Below, piece by piece: positions 10,880 to 22,700 of a DNA stretch of 64,000 bases. The notes beneath the pieces were generated by a model. It searched no databases and was not told the DNA's origin. It was given only the letters and a program-made list of their open reading frames with translations. The position numbers were made by a program, and so were the translations under genes. Each line of letters opens with the position of its first letter. Position 1 is the stretch's first letter. Where the stretch lies: assembly GCA_024734495.1 (NCBI GenBank), contig JALMQS010000260.1, positions 124,001 through 188,000 of the forward strand. The letters run 5' to 3'. Origin of the DNA: Forficula auricularia (taxonomy: Eukaryota > Arthropoda > Insecta > Dermaptera > Forficulidae).

Positions 10880-11510
10880 ACAAGCTTTTCGTGCGTGCCT
10901 TCGGCACGCCCTCGAAGCTCGGCCCTCCGGGCTGGTGCCCTGGCGGGCAGCGTCTCGGTCCAAAAATTTTATTCCTCTTAAAAAACCACACTCCAAATGT
11001 ATACCGGTAAACTACCGAAAATACATCGTCTCTTAAAAGTTTCGCCTCTTTAACTTTTGAGTGGCGAGGGGGGGGGGGGAGGAATAATGATCAATATATT
11101 TAATGTTTCTTAATTCAAAATGAATTGGAGTCTTTCATTTCAAAATTCGAGTCCAAATTAGAAATTAGAATTTCAAATTTGCCTGGTTAATGAAAATCGA
11201 TTGGAGCCGCGCTGACAATTATATTTCAAATTTACCTCGTTAATTATTATATATTTAATGTCTCTTAATTTAAAATCTATTGGTGTTTTTTCATTTTCAT
11301 TCGAGTTCAAATGAATACAATATTATCTCGACACAAAGTTCAAATCAAAAATATCTAGTTTTAGTAAGAAAAATCAAGATATAAATATTAATGTCCCAAT
11401 GGAGTAATCGGTAGAGCCAATGACTATAGTTCAAGAGTTCGTCGGTTCGATTCTAGGCAAGATTTTTTTAGAGAAATTTCTCTAAGCGTTGTTACAAATT
11501 AATCTAGATG
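10880..11510 (+). repeat. Composite SINE-like repeat, copy 2
   Basis: The copy starts ACAAGCTTTTCGTGCGTGCC, followed by a GC-rich hairpin-forming head, a poly-G run at about 11068-11080, a body of ATTGGAGTCTTTCATTT and a tRNA-like segment (11393-11462). It ends at AATTAATCTAGATG. It is very similar to the copy at 32697-33340. Confidence 0.8.
11393..11462 (+). repeat. tRNA-like segment in composite repeat
   Basis: TAATCGGTAGAGC resembles a Pol III A box and GGTTCGATTCTAGG a B box, 40-odd bases apart. The inverted copy at 21539-21609 preserves the A box better (TGGTCTAGTGGTTAGAGC). This supports a tRNA-derived SINE rather than a working tRNA gene. No clean acceptor stem is present. Confidence 0.65.
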
Positions 11511-12179
11511 AATATTATATAGTATGTTTGTATAAAATTTGACTTAAAAAAATCACAAATTTCAAGCATCGTTAATGTTTAGTCAAAATTTAGATCAATT
11601 TTGAGATTATTTATATTTTTCCTAACCCTTTAAATCTCATTAAATTAAATACCTGCGAGAGATATATAAATAAATATTTCGCTCCTCCCCCTCTTCCCAC
11701 ACACAAACAGCTAATCTTTCACTCACTAGATTCCCTATTACAGTTTTTGCTCTTTCATTTTCCCTTTGATTGTGCAAAAGCGCCTCTCATTCACTTCTAT
11801 TAAGGTCTTTTTATATAGTGAGCATGCATTTTTTTTCCCAGAGAATCGCTTGTCATGTTATAATCTATTTTATAAATAAATATGCGTGTGCATGTGAAAA
11901 TATTTCTCTGAAACTTGATATATATAATTCACATATTAATTTCCCATTGATTTTTTTATTTCTCTTTACTTTCTCTAAATTTGATAGAAATAATTATTTT
12001 TCCATAGATAGAGATAAAATCGCAAAAACTATTTTAATTTATTAGTCATATAGTATTGTTATTATTAATTGAATCTTCACTGTAATAAATAGTAATAAAT
12101 TATTCACGAATAAAAAAAAGGCTCCACGATTTAATTTGACGTTCTGTTTATTTATGAGGTGTTAGTTAACAGGTGTTGT
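11511..12179. other. No gene seen
   Basis: AT-rich. A + strand frame at 11770-12045 is low complexity and resembles no protein I know. Confidence 0.4.
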
Positions 12180-12700
12180 GTGCTTTATGAATCCAGATAC
12201 AGAGGGAGGAGAGAGAGAAGTAGACATCTCGATTGCGAGAGACTTTAATGAAGGATGGATTTGGGGGGGCTTGAAGTCTCCCAAATGGGAATGACAGACA
12301 CGCAAGCGCAGGGGTTATTTATTAGGGGGCTCACCGTGTTGTTGTTGTTGTCGTCGTTGCAGGTGGGCAGGTGGTTTATCCAGACGGGCGGGCACTGGGA
12401 TACACTGAGCAAAGCCACTGAGAGCTGTGAGGGACCCGGACAGGTACCCAGGTACATGCACAGGTGTCTGTCTCTCTTCTGCGGCCAAACCGAGAGAGAG
12501 AGGCGGCCCCGACAGCGTTGCCACATTGCCTCCTCTTTCTCCTTTAGCCAAAACCCCCACCTCACTCCTAGACCGAGCTTTTCTGCAGCGTCTTCTTCTG
12601 CTGCCTCTGGGTCATCCTCTTGGGCGTCTAGTCACACCGCACCCACCTACCATCTAGTACGGTTTTAGAGGGATAGGTTTCATGCTGGAGGATCAGCGCC
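12180..12700. other. GC-rich island, possible promoter or first exon
   Basis: Composition changes abruptly from AT-rich to GC-rich with several CpGs and GA tracts. On the + strand a frame from 12255 encodes a run LFIRGLTVLLLLSSLQ, ending at TTGCAG followed by GTGGGC, which could be a splice donor. The leucines come from a GTT repeat, so this may be chance. Frames on both strands are open, as expected in GC-rich sequence. It may be an exon, a promoter or an unrecognised mobile element. Confidence 0.25.
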
Positions 12701-12727
12701 CGATCATTGGGGTCCACTAATAGCTTA

Positions 12728-13638
12728 AGAGCCCACGACGGCCAGACCTTCGTTATTTTATAAAAGCTGAAAGTTTTTCTGTGCATGTCCCCTATACAGG
12801 TAAGAACGACCAGCGACTATAGAGTTTGGGTTGTGGTTACTTTGGCAGGTAACAGGTAATAAAGGTGTATAAAATAGTACTTTAAATTCGTTAAAGTATA
12901 AAGCTCAATTTTTTTATATTTTCTTCGGGATAACTTTAGAAATCTCGTCATCCATTGCCGGACACTTATGACAGTTGCTACCCCTGCCAGACACCCCTAA
13001 ACTTTAAGAAACTCAAGCTTGAGTGGTTTGCCATAAAATAATTTAGTCTTTTTGATTTTAAGTCGATTCTTCCACGTTTTCAGTAGAAGTTGTCATTAAT
13101 AGTCAAAATAACAAAAATGGAATGCAATAAGGTTATTCCTCTAGTATTAGATAAGAATCGATGGCTATTTTTGATTTTAAGTCGATTCCTCCATGTCTTC
13201 ACCAATGGTTATCAATAATAACCGTAATGTCAAAAAATCTATGTAAAAACCATTAAAACTGTCCGCCTATTGAGGTAACATTTTTTTATAGGTCGCCAAG
13301 TAACATATATAAAATTTATCTTTTATATTATAACGAAAGTATAATTATAATTTATTAAAGTTTAGGGGTGTCTGGCAGGGGGTAGCAACTGTCATAAGTG
13401 TCCGGCAATGGATGACGAGATTTCCAAAGTTATCCCGAAGAAAATATAAAAAAATTGAGCTTTATACTTTAACGAATTTAAAGTACCATTTTATACACCT
13501 TTATTACCTGTTACCTGCCAAAGTAACCACAACCCAAACTCTATAGTCGCTGGACGTTCTTTACCTGTATAGGGGATATGCACAGAAAAACTTTCAGCTT
13601 TTATAAAATAACGAAGGTCTGGCAGTCGTGGGCTCTTG
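12728..13638. mobile_element. Foldback element, 280 bp arms
   Basis: The arms are about 12728-13010 and 13357-13638, reverse complements with few differences. The ends are AGAGCCCACGAC and its inverse GTCGTGGGCTCT. The loop (13011-13356) contains two direct copies of TTTTTGATTTTAAGTCGATT. No coding region is seen. The element directly adjoins the GC-rich island. Confidence 0.8.
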
Positions 13639-13801
13639 ATCTATAAGGGGCAAGAATTTAAGAATTTAGTTTAGTTTTCATCTTTATGAGCTTCAGTTGC
13701 TTTTTTTTCAAATAATTTATAAAAATATTGTCGTTTGTGCACTTTCAATTCATGTTTCATGACAGTCGGTTATATTCCTAATAATAGTCCTAATTGTACA
13801 G

Positions 13802-14090
13802 TTGAGAATGTGTCACGCGGCCACCCCCAGTAAACTTTTTCAATTTCATTTAAGAGACACTCCTTTTTGTGACTGTGATGACATCCAGATGTCAATCACA
13901 TTTTTCTGGGGTGCTCACAATTTTTTGGAGCGATTGACTTATTTTATAAAAGATCTCAAAAAATACCATTCCCTACATCAATGCAATTAATTCTTGCTTA
14001 TTTCAATCCTGACTGTCATGAGACCGAGATACAAGAGGGCCAAGAGGCAATAATAAAACTATTAATTGCATCCAAACTATTTATATAAAT
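13802..14090 (+). pseudogene. LINE C-terminal zinc-knuckle fragment, copy 1
   Basis: The frame gives FHLRDTPFCDCDD followed by SITFFWGAHNFLERL. The better-preserved copy at 17590-17930 reads CDCDAIQMSDVNHIFLGC, the Cys-x-Cys...His...Cys pattern found downstream of RNase H at the C-terminus of several non-LTR retrotransposon proteins. This is a short broken relic with no reverse-transcriptase part. Confidence 0.5.
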
Positions 14091-14271
14091 TTTAAAATTT
14101 TAAATGTTGATATATAATTATAATTGTACATATGTAAATATAAAAATGTAAATACTGTAACTTTTTATAAAAACAAAAGGAACTGGCCAAATGGATTCAT
14201 ATCCAAGGTCATTAAATAAAAATATATTTTTTCTTTTTTTTGCCCTTTTCATCTAATTTTGACTAATCAGT

Positions 14272-14490
14272 CTTTCCGATTGCGCGAAATACACGATTTT
14301 CTAAGATTCAACATCCCTACGCGCTTAAATTGAACATTAAACGCAACAAACAGACAAACGCGTTCGCCAATTCGTTTATCCCCCATGAATTCTACAGACT
14401 GGAATTCTCTTCCCTGTCCGTCTTCCCAGCTACATATAACCTCTAGTCTTTCAAGACCCATATCCTCAGATACCTTCAACTACATTTTGT
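14272..14490 (+). pseudogene. LINE family 1, C-terminal fragment
   Basis: The + strand carries the end of the family-1 polymerase with shifts: the region equivalent to FSIPMTSRDWNSLP reads here as NSTDWNSLPCPSSQ. It is inverted relative to the longer copy at 16302-17520. 14491-14956 holds a GGTTCTTGGTGAAACATTTT motif (about 14506) and a (GTT)n tract at 14849-14880. Confidence 0.5.
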
Positions 14491-14848
14491 TAAGGAGAAT
14501 GGTGTGGGTTCTTGGTGAAACATTTTAAATAAAGTAAAGAATTTTTTTTTAATTTATAATATAAAATACTAGGTAGGTTTCACATAAATCTATTCCATTC
14601 ATATTTTCACGATACATGATACATGGGTCCACCGAGGACTACACCATTTTGGTGCAACTTCATCGTGTACCAATATTATTATAGAAAAATAACAGAGCAA
14701 ATAAAGATGCTTGGTTAAAAAATTGATATTTGTGTAAAAATAATTTTTTTAATAATAATAAAGTGAAAGAATGAAAAACAGAACAAAATTTGATTTTTAT
14801 TGAAAAACCCTAATAATAAATGTATAAATTATCATTTAAATACCTTTC

Positions 14849-14881
<33 letters not shown>

Positions 14882-14956
14882 AAAGAATGGGGTTTATTTA
14901 GTTTTTCATTAATTTCTTTTTGAGCAATCATACTCTATTATCCTTTTTATTATTTA

Positions 14957-15575
14957 AACAGACCTAGACCTAGAAGGAGTTAAGGAATTCCGCTACCTAG
15001 GAAGTAAAATAACATGGGATGGGAGGAGCGAAAACGAAATTAAATCAAGAATTGCCCAAGCAAAAATGGGGTTTAATTCAAAACAAAAACTACTATGCTC
15101 CTCCTCAATCAGCTTAGAAAACAGGAAGTTGCTATTGAAGACATATGTATGGAGCATAGCCATGTACGGGTGTGAAACCTGGACAATTAGAAAAGCGGAG
15201 AGAAAGAGATTAGAGGCTTTCGAAATGTGGTGCTAGAGAAGAATGATGAATATCAAATGGATGGATAAAATTACAAATGAAGAAGTTCTTGGAAGAATCG
15301 GAGAAAGAAGAACCTTGTGGAAGAGTCTGAAGAAAAGAAGAGGTCAGATGATGGGGCACACACTGAGACATGGGGGACTGATTAGGGGTAATATCTTGGG
15401 GGGGGGGGAGAAAAGGTGAAGGGGAAGACCCAGATTAGAATATTTCAACCAAATAATTGGGGATATGGGATGCCAGACATTTAGAGAGGTCAAACAGCTG
15501 GCGGGGGACAGAGTCGAGTGGAGACGGATTGTTGCATCAAACCAGTCTTAGGACTGTATATTCAATGATGATGAT
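14957..15575 (+). mobile_element. LINE family 2 fragment, copy 1 (RT C-terminus)
   Basis: This is a 5'-truncated non-LTR element. Its frame covers KEFRYLGSKITWDGRSENEI, an MYGCETWTI-like motif and LEAFEMW, all typical of the thumb and C-terminal part of endonuclease/reverse-transcriptase proteins. TAG replaces the tyrosine codon seen at the equivalent site of the 62.6 kb copy (TGCTACAGAAGA), so it is dead. It ends with a GATGATGATTATTATT-like tail, a microsatellite 3' end common for LINEs. Clade is not settled. Confidence 0.7.
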
Positions 15576-15857
15576 TATTATTTAAAGAAGACTTGGTTTT
15601 TTTTTTTTTTTATTTGAAATATCGCTATTACAATACATTCTGGAGAAGGTGTCCGAAGTGTATTAAGATTTAAATGTCTGTGAGGAGAAATATGAGATTT
15701 GTTATTTGAAATATCACTAGATCATTTTGGAGAAGATTCTAGGAGTGGATTAGAATTTAAATCTCTGGGAAGTTTTTTTGGCTGGGGAAATTTGTGAATT
15801 GTGAGGATAAATATTAAAATATATTATGAAAAATTATCTAAAAACATATTTTATTAT

Positions 15858-15998
15858 AAATTAATACAGTTCTCTATAAAAAAACAATCATAAAACGTTT
15901 ATTAAACATCCAAACGTTTAGGGAGAATTTTTCCCAAAACGTTTGTATCTTTAATAAATAATGAGTTTTCTATAGAGATTGTATTAATTTGTTATATG
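15858..15998. repeat. Hairpin element
   Basis: The arms begin TTAATACAGTTCTCTATA and end TCTATAGAGATTGTATTAA, with an internal AAACGTTT palindromic core. 15576-15857 and 15999-16300 show nothing else except two loosely similar stretches around 15620 and 15700. Confidence 0.55.
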
Positions 15999-16301
15999 AG
16001 TAGGTATTTAGGAACAATTTTCAGCGGCATGTATTTTAAAAAAGTTAAAAAATACATTTTCAGACTCAATTTTTTTTTAATTATAATATTTATTTGAATC
16101 CGACCAATTGTTCAGTCTAGTGGTGGGTGGTTTGGCACGTACTCGGATTTCTCTCAAAGATCGAAATGAGCTGTTAAAATATTTTATTTAAATTGATCAC
16201 AGAGAACTAAGCCGAGAAAAAATTTACAAAAAAAAAGTCTAGCCACAAAACCTTTTGAAAGGGATTCATTATTCACTCTCTATAATTCTATTATATATTT
16301 C

Positions 16302-17520
16302 TTATATGGTTTTTTTTATAATGATATTGATACAAGAAGAAGTTGCACCAAGAAGGTACAACCTCTGAAGTCCGTGGTGGACCCTTGTAACGTGAAGGAA
16401 GATAAGGGGAGATTTAGGGATTGGGTAGCAGTCGAAGGTATCTGTGGATGCTGGTCTTGAAAGATTGAAGGTTATAAGTAGCTGGAAAGACGGTCGGGGA
16501 AGAGAGTTCCAGTCTCTAGATGTCATAGGGATAAATGAATTGGCGAATGCGTTTGTTCGATTAGTATCTAGTTTAAGCGCGCGTAGGGGTGTTGAATTTT
16601 AGAAAATCGTGTATTTCGCGCAAATGAAGCCTTTGGTGGGATTATCGATTTTATTTCGTGAGAACAAAAGCCATGGTAATATCTATAAAAAAGGGAAAGG
16701 GCGGAGACAGATCTACGATGGGCTAGGGAGTCGAGAGTGTCAGTTAATGTAGGATCGCCTATCAGTCTGATAGCTTGCCTCTGAATTGCATCTAAGGTAT
16801 TAAGAGAATACTTGGAGGCCCCTCTCCACAAATGCGAGCAATATTCAAGACAGAGATCAGAACCTAAGGTGACACCTAACATTGATATTTTATTACGGAA
16901 TTCCAATGAGCTCGAATCAAAGGAAATGTCCGGAAGGTTCCTATCTGCGCGTCTAGAAATTAGGCAGCATTGTGTTTTGCCAGGATTAAAGTTTATCAAA
17001 TTGTGGGATCCCCACTTTTTAAGCATGCTTAAATCTGAATTTATTGAGGAGGCTATGTTTACGCGATTGTCTAGTAAGGATTGAGCGTTGTTGAGGGTGC
17101 TATCGTCAGCGTAACAATGTATTGGATTGGAGGGCAGATTTAATAGTCATTAATATAGATAATAAAGAGCGTGGGAGAGATGAATGAGCCCTGAGAAACT
17201 CCAGCATTAGTATTAAAGGACGAGGATGATATTCCGTCAACCTCGACTTTAATAGAGCGGTTTGAGAGAAAGCTCTCAAGCAACTTGCAGAGGCTCGGGG
17301 AGAGGCCAAATGCAGGTAATTTGGCAGAAGATTTTTGTGCCAGACTTGATCGAAGGCCTTTGAAATGTCTAAGCCTATTACGAAAGTCTCTTTACCAGTC
17401 TCTAGTGCTTTATTCCAAATGAGTTATATATGCTAAAATATCGCCGGTGGACCGAAATTGTCTAAAGCCGTATTGATTAACATGGATTAGTTTATTAGAT
17501 TTAGAGTTTGTATAATTTAA
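16302..17520 (-). mobile_element. LINE family 1, reverse transcriptase fragment
   Basis: This is the longest copy of the most abundant LINE in the window. On the - strand it shows the RT motif A region (GLDISKAFDQVWHKNLL, about 17390-17335), then SQGSFISPTLFIIYINDY (motif B/C approach), then the catalytic C-Y-A-D-D-S box near 17120-17100. The C-terminus follows: EYCSHLWRGASKYSLNTLDA, LIGDPTLTDTLDSLAHRR, SALSLFYRYYHGFC. An internal deletion fuses LGSDL to CLEYCSHLW (about 16850), and stops break the frame, so it cannot be active. The motifs fit the Jockey/CR1 group. The 5' half with the endonuclease is missing. Confidence 0.8.
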
Positions 17521-17589
17521 GAATTTGAAATAAAATCTTTTATATAATTAATGTAATGATTTAAGCATCTTTTTTTGAGTTTTTTTTTT

Positions 17590-17933
17590 CATTTAAGAGA
17601 CATCTCCTTTTGTGACTGTGATGCCATCCAAATGAGTGATGTCAATCACATTTTTCTGGGGTGCTCACAATTTTTTGAAGCGATTGACTTATTTTATAAA
17701 AGATCTTCTCAAAAATACCATTCCCTACATCAATGCAATTAATTCTTGCTTATTTCAATCTTGACTGTCATGAGACCGAGATACAAGAGGGCCAAGAGGC
17801 AATAATAAATCTATTAATTGCATCCAAAGTATATTGCAGGAATCCGAAATACCTTGGGATTACAAGATATAGCTTGTTTCATCAAGTGACCACGACACAG
17901 ATATTAAACATACCTATAGGTACCTATAGGTAG
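17590..17933 (+). pseudogene. LINE C-terminal zinc-knuckle fragment, copy 2
   Basis: The frame at its start reads HLRDISFCDCDA, then NHIFLGCSQFFEAIDLF, a Cys/His knuckle as in the C-termini of several LINE ORF2 proteins. A stop then a shift follow (the continuation NSCLF is in another frame). It is a direct repeat of 13802-14090, about 85-90 percent similar by eye, but extends further right. 17934-18365 is AT-rich without features. Confidence 0.5.
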
Positions 17934-18365
17934 AAGAAAAAAAAACACAATTTAAAAATTACCAAATTTCCTTGACTAATACTTCTTATAATTGCATAAA
18001 TATTATTATAAAATTAAATTTGATCGTGTTGTAAATTAAATATTTATAAAATTCCTTTATGAGACATCATGACAAAAATAAATTTAAATTGCTTCACTTT
18101 TAGAAATCAAAAGAATTTTATTGAACATATCAACATGAGTTTTCAGTTTGTCCGCTAGATGACCCCGCCTGCCTTGATATTTGAAAAATACTGCGTTCGA
18201 AAAATAAATTTGAAAATTTAAATGAAATCCAAAAAAAAATTAATTTTACCAGAAAATATTTTGTTTAGTGGAATTTGAAGTCTTCGTGACTTCGTCACTA
18301 AAAGTCAGTTAATTAAGTTTATGTCATAAAAAATGAGTAAATGGCGATATGCGGGGGCCAATGAT

Positions 18366-18614
18366 CAAGGGCGGATCCAGGGGGGGCGGAGGGGCGACCG
18401 CCCCCCCCCATAGAGGCCCGTGCCTGGCAAATTTTTTTTTTTTTTAAATTTTAAAATTGAAAATAAAGTTCTATATATATATGTGTGAGTGCGTGGGGGG
18501 GGGTCTCTGACCCCCCCCCCCCACGCTTGGACAATTCGATCGCGACACACTTTTGAGATAACCTTATATACATTCTCCCTCCCCCCCCATAAAAAATTCC
18601 TGGATCCGCCCTTG
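18366..18614. mobile_element. hAT-type MITE
   Basis: The ends are CAAGGGCGGATCCAGG and its inverse CCTGGATCCGCCCTTG. The 8-base duplication CCAATGAT sits on both sides (18358-18365 and 18615-18622). The interior is rich in G and C runs. No gene is present. Confidence 0.85.
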
Positions 18615-18671
18615 CCAATGATTCCTTTGAACTATTTTTAATAGTAAACGCCTTTAGGATAGGCATTTAGC

Positions 18672-18822
18672 CTAGGGGTGAACCGCGATTAGAATTAGGT
18701 GTACACATCTTTGGAATTATGTGGAATTATTTTGGAATTCATTAGATAATGCCCCTACATCTGATGATCCTTCTACTTGGAAATGAATAGTACACGATAT
18801 TAGGTCGCGGTTCACCCTTTGC
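18672..18822. mobile_element. MITE with GGGTGAACCGCG ends, copy 1
   Basis: It starts AGGGGTGAACCGCGAT and ends TCGCGGTTCACCC. A related copy at about 41068-41230 shares TTAGATAATGCCCC and CTTCTACTTGGAAATGAA. No coding potential is seen. Confidence 0.65.
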
Positions 18823-19019
18823 ATTTAAATAAGCATATTTTTAGAGTGCCCCTCCCCATTTTTTTACTTTTTTTTTGTTTTGAAAAAGTGTCATTTATAA
18901 AAATAAATCTATTAATTTAAAAATATTAGAATAAAATGTTGAAAAAATCATTTGAGTGCCTCGGCTGAATTCGACATGTAATGGATAGATTTTTTATCAT
19001 CTTTTATATTCATTAAATT

Positions 19020-19180
19020 GAAAGTTTTTGCCGAGAGTAGCAGAATTTTTATATATTGAAGGAGACAATAAAAGAGTGTGTCTTCTGCTGGAATTATAAA
19101 TTTTATTTATTTATAACGAGACTATAGTTTCGAGGGCTTTTGCCCTCTTCATCAGTCTATTACAATGTATTCACAGGAAT
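19020..19180. repeat. Foldback MITE family D, copy 1
   Basis: It carries GCCGAGAGTAGCAGAATTTT, AGAGTGTGTCTTCTGCTGG and TATAGTTTCGAGGGC, followed by CCCTCTTCATCAGTCTATTA. Copies or pieces recur at 28104-28239, 37206-37360, 47066-47325, 50503-50725 and 51035-51175, with arms often rearranged into perfect palindromes. 19181-19705 is AT-rich and otherwise featureless. Confidence 0.7.
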
Positions 19181-19709
19181 TAATTTATATTCATTTTTCC
19201 GGAAAATGAACAAATAAGTAACAATTTTTTATTATCTTCGGGCTTGCAGATGTGAATTTAGCCTATAAGTTTCTCCCCTATACATCAATTTTTGAATTTT
19301 ACCCTTTACCATTTTAATTCTACCATATATATCATGCATCGTGTCGTCAACAAAAGTTATAGAACGCGAGTTAATTCAGCGCCACATACAAAGGAAAGAT
19401 ATATAAATAAAAGATAATTATTATAATTTAAACAAAAAACAGAAACAATAAATTGTGTCTTAATTCTACAAAATCAGAAGAATTTATCTCAATATCAAAA
19501 CAATTTAATAATATAGTTTCATTTTAAAATAACAAATATACCTATACTTATAGCAAAAAAGAAAAATCAATAAAATATTATATGTATTTATAATATTAAA
19601 GATAGTACCTAATATATATAATATAAAAACAAAATTTTCATAAGAAATACTCCCATCTTACTTATAAATAATCTCTTGATGAACAAAGTTAGTTTTTTGT
19701 TTTCTAATC

Positions 19710-19766
19710 TCAAAATGATGAAAGATTCGGTTCCAATGATTTATAAATTCGTCCATTTTGTCCATT
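19710..19766 (-). CDS. Unknown secreted gene, last coding exon
   Basis: After acceptor TTTTTGTTTAG, phase 0 gives NGQNGRIYKSLEPNLSSF and TGA (19712-19710). A second frame of the same exon (MDKMDEFINHWNRIFHHFEI...) is also open to 19667. That leaves a chance the true frame or an extra exon differs. Confidence 0.45.
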   Translation of the reverse strand, partial: NGQNGRIYKSLEPNLSSF

Positions 19767-22700
19767 CTAAACAAAAATCAAATTATAAAAACGAATATTC
19801 TTAATTGGAAATTATAATATAAATATCCGCCTTCTTAATAAGTATATTCAGTAACACATTCGCATCATTCCTGATGACGTTACTGAATATTCTAAAATGG
19901 CATAATTTTTATAAAGTTTGCACGAAATTTTCTCTGTAGAGAGACGGGCGGGTAGGACTTTTAATTGAATGTAATGGAAGGCAGCCCAGGGATAGTGAGG
20001 AAAGAAAAAAAAATTAGCACATATCCAAATAAGGTATAATTTATTGGATTAGTTCCTCCTTTCCCTTCAAACCGACGTTTCAAAGGATTTAAATCCCTCC
20101 TTCTTCAGGGTTTCAAGGAGTCAATGAAGGAAATAAATAAAATGCTTCCTTCCTCTCTCCACAGCAGTGTTTAAAAACTTTTTCTTCCTTAGCAGAACCA
20201 AAGAATAACAATTTTTTCCCTTTTTTGCTTAATTATCAAAAAAATAATGAAGACAATTTAATTCATACACTAAAAGTCCCATAAGCAACGGTGTTTTTGT
20301 CACTATGACAGCGAAAAAAGTTTACCCTAACTTTTCCAGCGACAAAACTGAACCTAGCTTTAAGATTCTACAATAGTAGGCCTGCATCATCGGTGTCTAC
20401 CAACATTGTAAACAATTTTATGTCAAACTTGCATTGTATGAAAATGTCGAGATTTGGAGAGTCTTCGACTGGAGAAATTGAAAAAGCTATCAACAAAAAT
20501 GTGCCTCAGAATACTGTGAATTCAACTACATCAATATGGAGACAGTTTACGCTGTTTTGCGTAGAAAAAAAAATATGAACTCGTTGAAGAAACGTCCACT
20601 AAATTGTTTATAAGAATTGTATTTTTAACAATTGTACTTTCCCTCTAAATTAAATAAACTAATTTATGTCTTAATTTTGTTAATTTTGTGATTTACGTAT
20701 TGATTCATTAAATTGTCTTACCGAATTACACTCAAGCTTTTTTTGGGTCGAAGTAAACTTGATATTTTATAATTCGAGTTTTGTTGCCTTTGGGCAACAA
20801 AATTCTCATTAAAATGTCAAGTTTACTTCGGCAAAAAAAAGCTCTCGTGTATTTATAAGTGAAAAAAATGTTTTTCTATGCTTCTGCTAAGGAAGAAAAA
20901 AGTTTTAAACTCTGCTGTGGAGAGAGGAAGGAAACATTTTATTTATTTCCTTCATTGACCCCTTGAAACCCTGAAGAAGGAGGGAACGAAACGTCGGTTT
21001 GAAGGGAAAGGAGGAACTAATCCAATAAATTACACCTTATTTGGACATGTGTTAATTTTTCTTTCCTCACTATCCCTGGGCTGCCTTCCATTACTTTCAA
21101 TTATTCTTATAAAGATTTATTATATTCATATTTAACATTGACTCAAGTTATACTACTCCAAAATTTATTATATCAAGAAATTGAATATTAATAAAAACTA
21201 AACACATTTGAATTTGCTATAAATAATAATTATTTTGTTAAAACATTTATTCTAAAATTAATTAGAATTTTTGCATTGGCAAGGAAGAGATCAGATCTTT
21301 AAATTTATGGATTATAGCTTATAGCACGACTCTCAAAAATTGAAAGGATCATAACATAGGACAGAGAAGAAGTAATTTTATGGTTCTATGGTCAGTATTC
21401 AAGTAATCAGTCTATCACGTGAGCCATTGGGATTCATTCTTTAAATAAATAAATCTAACTTTGAATGAACATACTATATAATATTTGTCTAGATTAATTT
21501 GTAACAACGCTTAGAGAAATTTCTCTAAAAAAATTACCCTCTTGCCTAGAATCGAACCGACGAACTCTTGAACTATGGGCATCAGCTCTAACCACTAGAC
21601 CAATGTCACATTAATAATTATATCTTGATTTCTTTTACTAAAACTATATATTTTTGATTTAGACTTTGTGTCTAGATGATATTGTATTAATTTGAACTCG
21701 AATGTAAAATGAAAAAACACCAATAGATTTTAAATTAAGAAACATTAAATATATATTAATTAACGAGGCAAATTTGAAATATTATTGTCAGCTCGGATTT
21801 TAAACTGATGGCTCCAATCGATTTTCATTAACCAGGCAAATTTGAAATATATATATTCGAATTTTGAAATGAAAGACTCCAATTCATTTTAAATTAAGAA
21901 ACATTAAATATATTGATAATTGTTCCTCCCCCCCCCCCTCGCCACTCAAAAATTAAAGATGCGAAACTTTTAAGAGACGATGTATTTTCGGTAGTTTACG
22001 GGTATACATTTGGAGTGTGGTTTTTTAAGAGGAATAAAATTTTTGGACCAAGACGCTGCCCGCCAGAGCACCAGCCCGGAGGGCCGAGCTTCGAGGGCGT
22101 GCCGAAGGCACGCACGAAAAGCTCGTTATTAATAAGAACTATAAATACCTATACATTAACTTGATTAGAGAAAAAATTTACCTTTTTATTTTCGGCTAGT
22201 AAATCAATCCTCTGAGAGAGTTTCTGGAATTCATGTTGATATTGATGAGCCTGCAAAATTAATTTCAATTTTTGTTCTATTCAAAAAGTATGTCATACAT
22301 TATAATTTAATAATAAATAATAAAATTAAAAAATATGTGATGTGGCCATACAATCTTTCATTTTGAGATGCCAGCCCACCCCCTCGGCTATTTTAGGAAC
22401 CTCGTTTTTATTATATTGTTATAGCTAGTTCCCTAAAGTCTTAAAAGTATTCGCCAAGATATCTCCATTGGTTTTTGAGCTCGAGCGTATACAAAATTTG
22501 GTAACACACACTACGTAGATATTTTGACAAAATTAATATTCCTTAAAAATACAAATTTTTCGACGTTCTCTATATTGTAGCCCGAAACACCGTGAATTCA
22601 CTTAATTTTTTTATCAAAATAATTTTAAGATATTTAGAAAATACGAAAGAAAAAACACTTTTTTCATGCACGATTACAAAATACTTCACTATACTGTGAA

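Larger units (their letters stand above)
19975..21095. mobile_element. Foldback element with nested insertion
   Basis: The arms are about 19975-20200 and 20875-21093. Both carry GGAAGGCAGCCCAGGGATAG (or inverse), ACCGACGTTTC, CCTGAAGAAGG and CTGCTAAGGAAG. The loop is occupied by the Crypton-like element at 20254-20872. Pieces of the CCTGAAGAAGGAG motif also occur at 10777 and 34900. Confidence 0.75.

Noticed and set aside
12245..12668. Frames of 76-137 codons on both strands
   Set aside because: Opposite-strand frames cannot all be genes; open frames are expected in GC-rich DNA. Kept only as a possible promoter or exon region.
16812..17084. 90-codon + strand frame
   Set aside because: Antisense of the LINE family 1 reverse transcriptase, whose - strand frame has the catalytic motifs.
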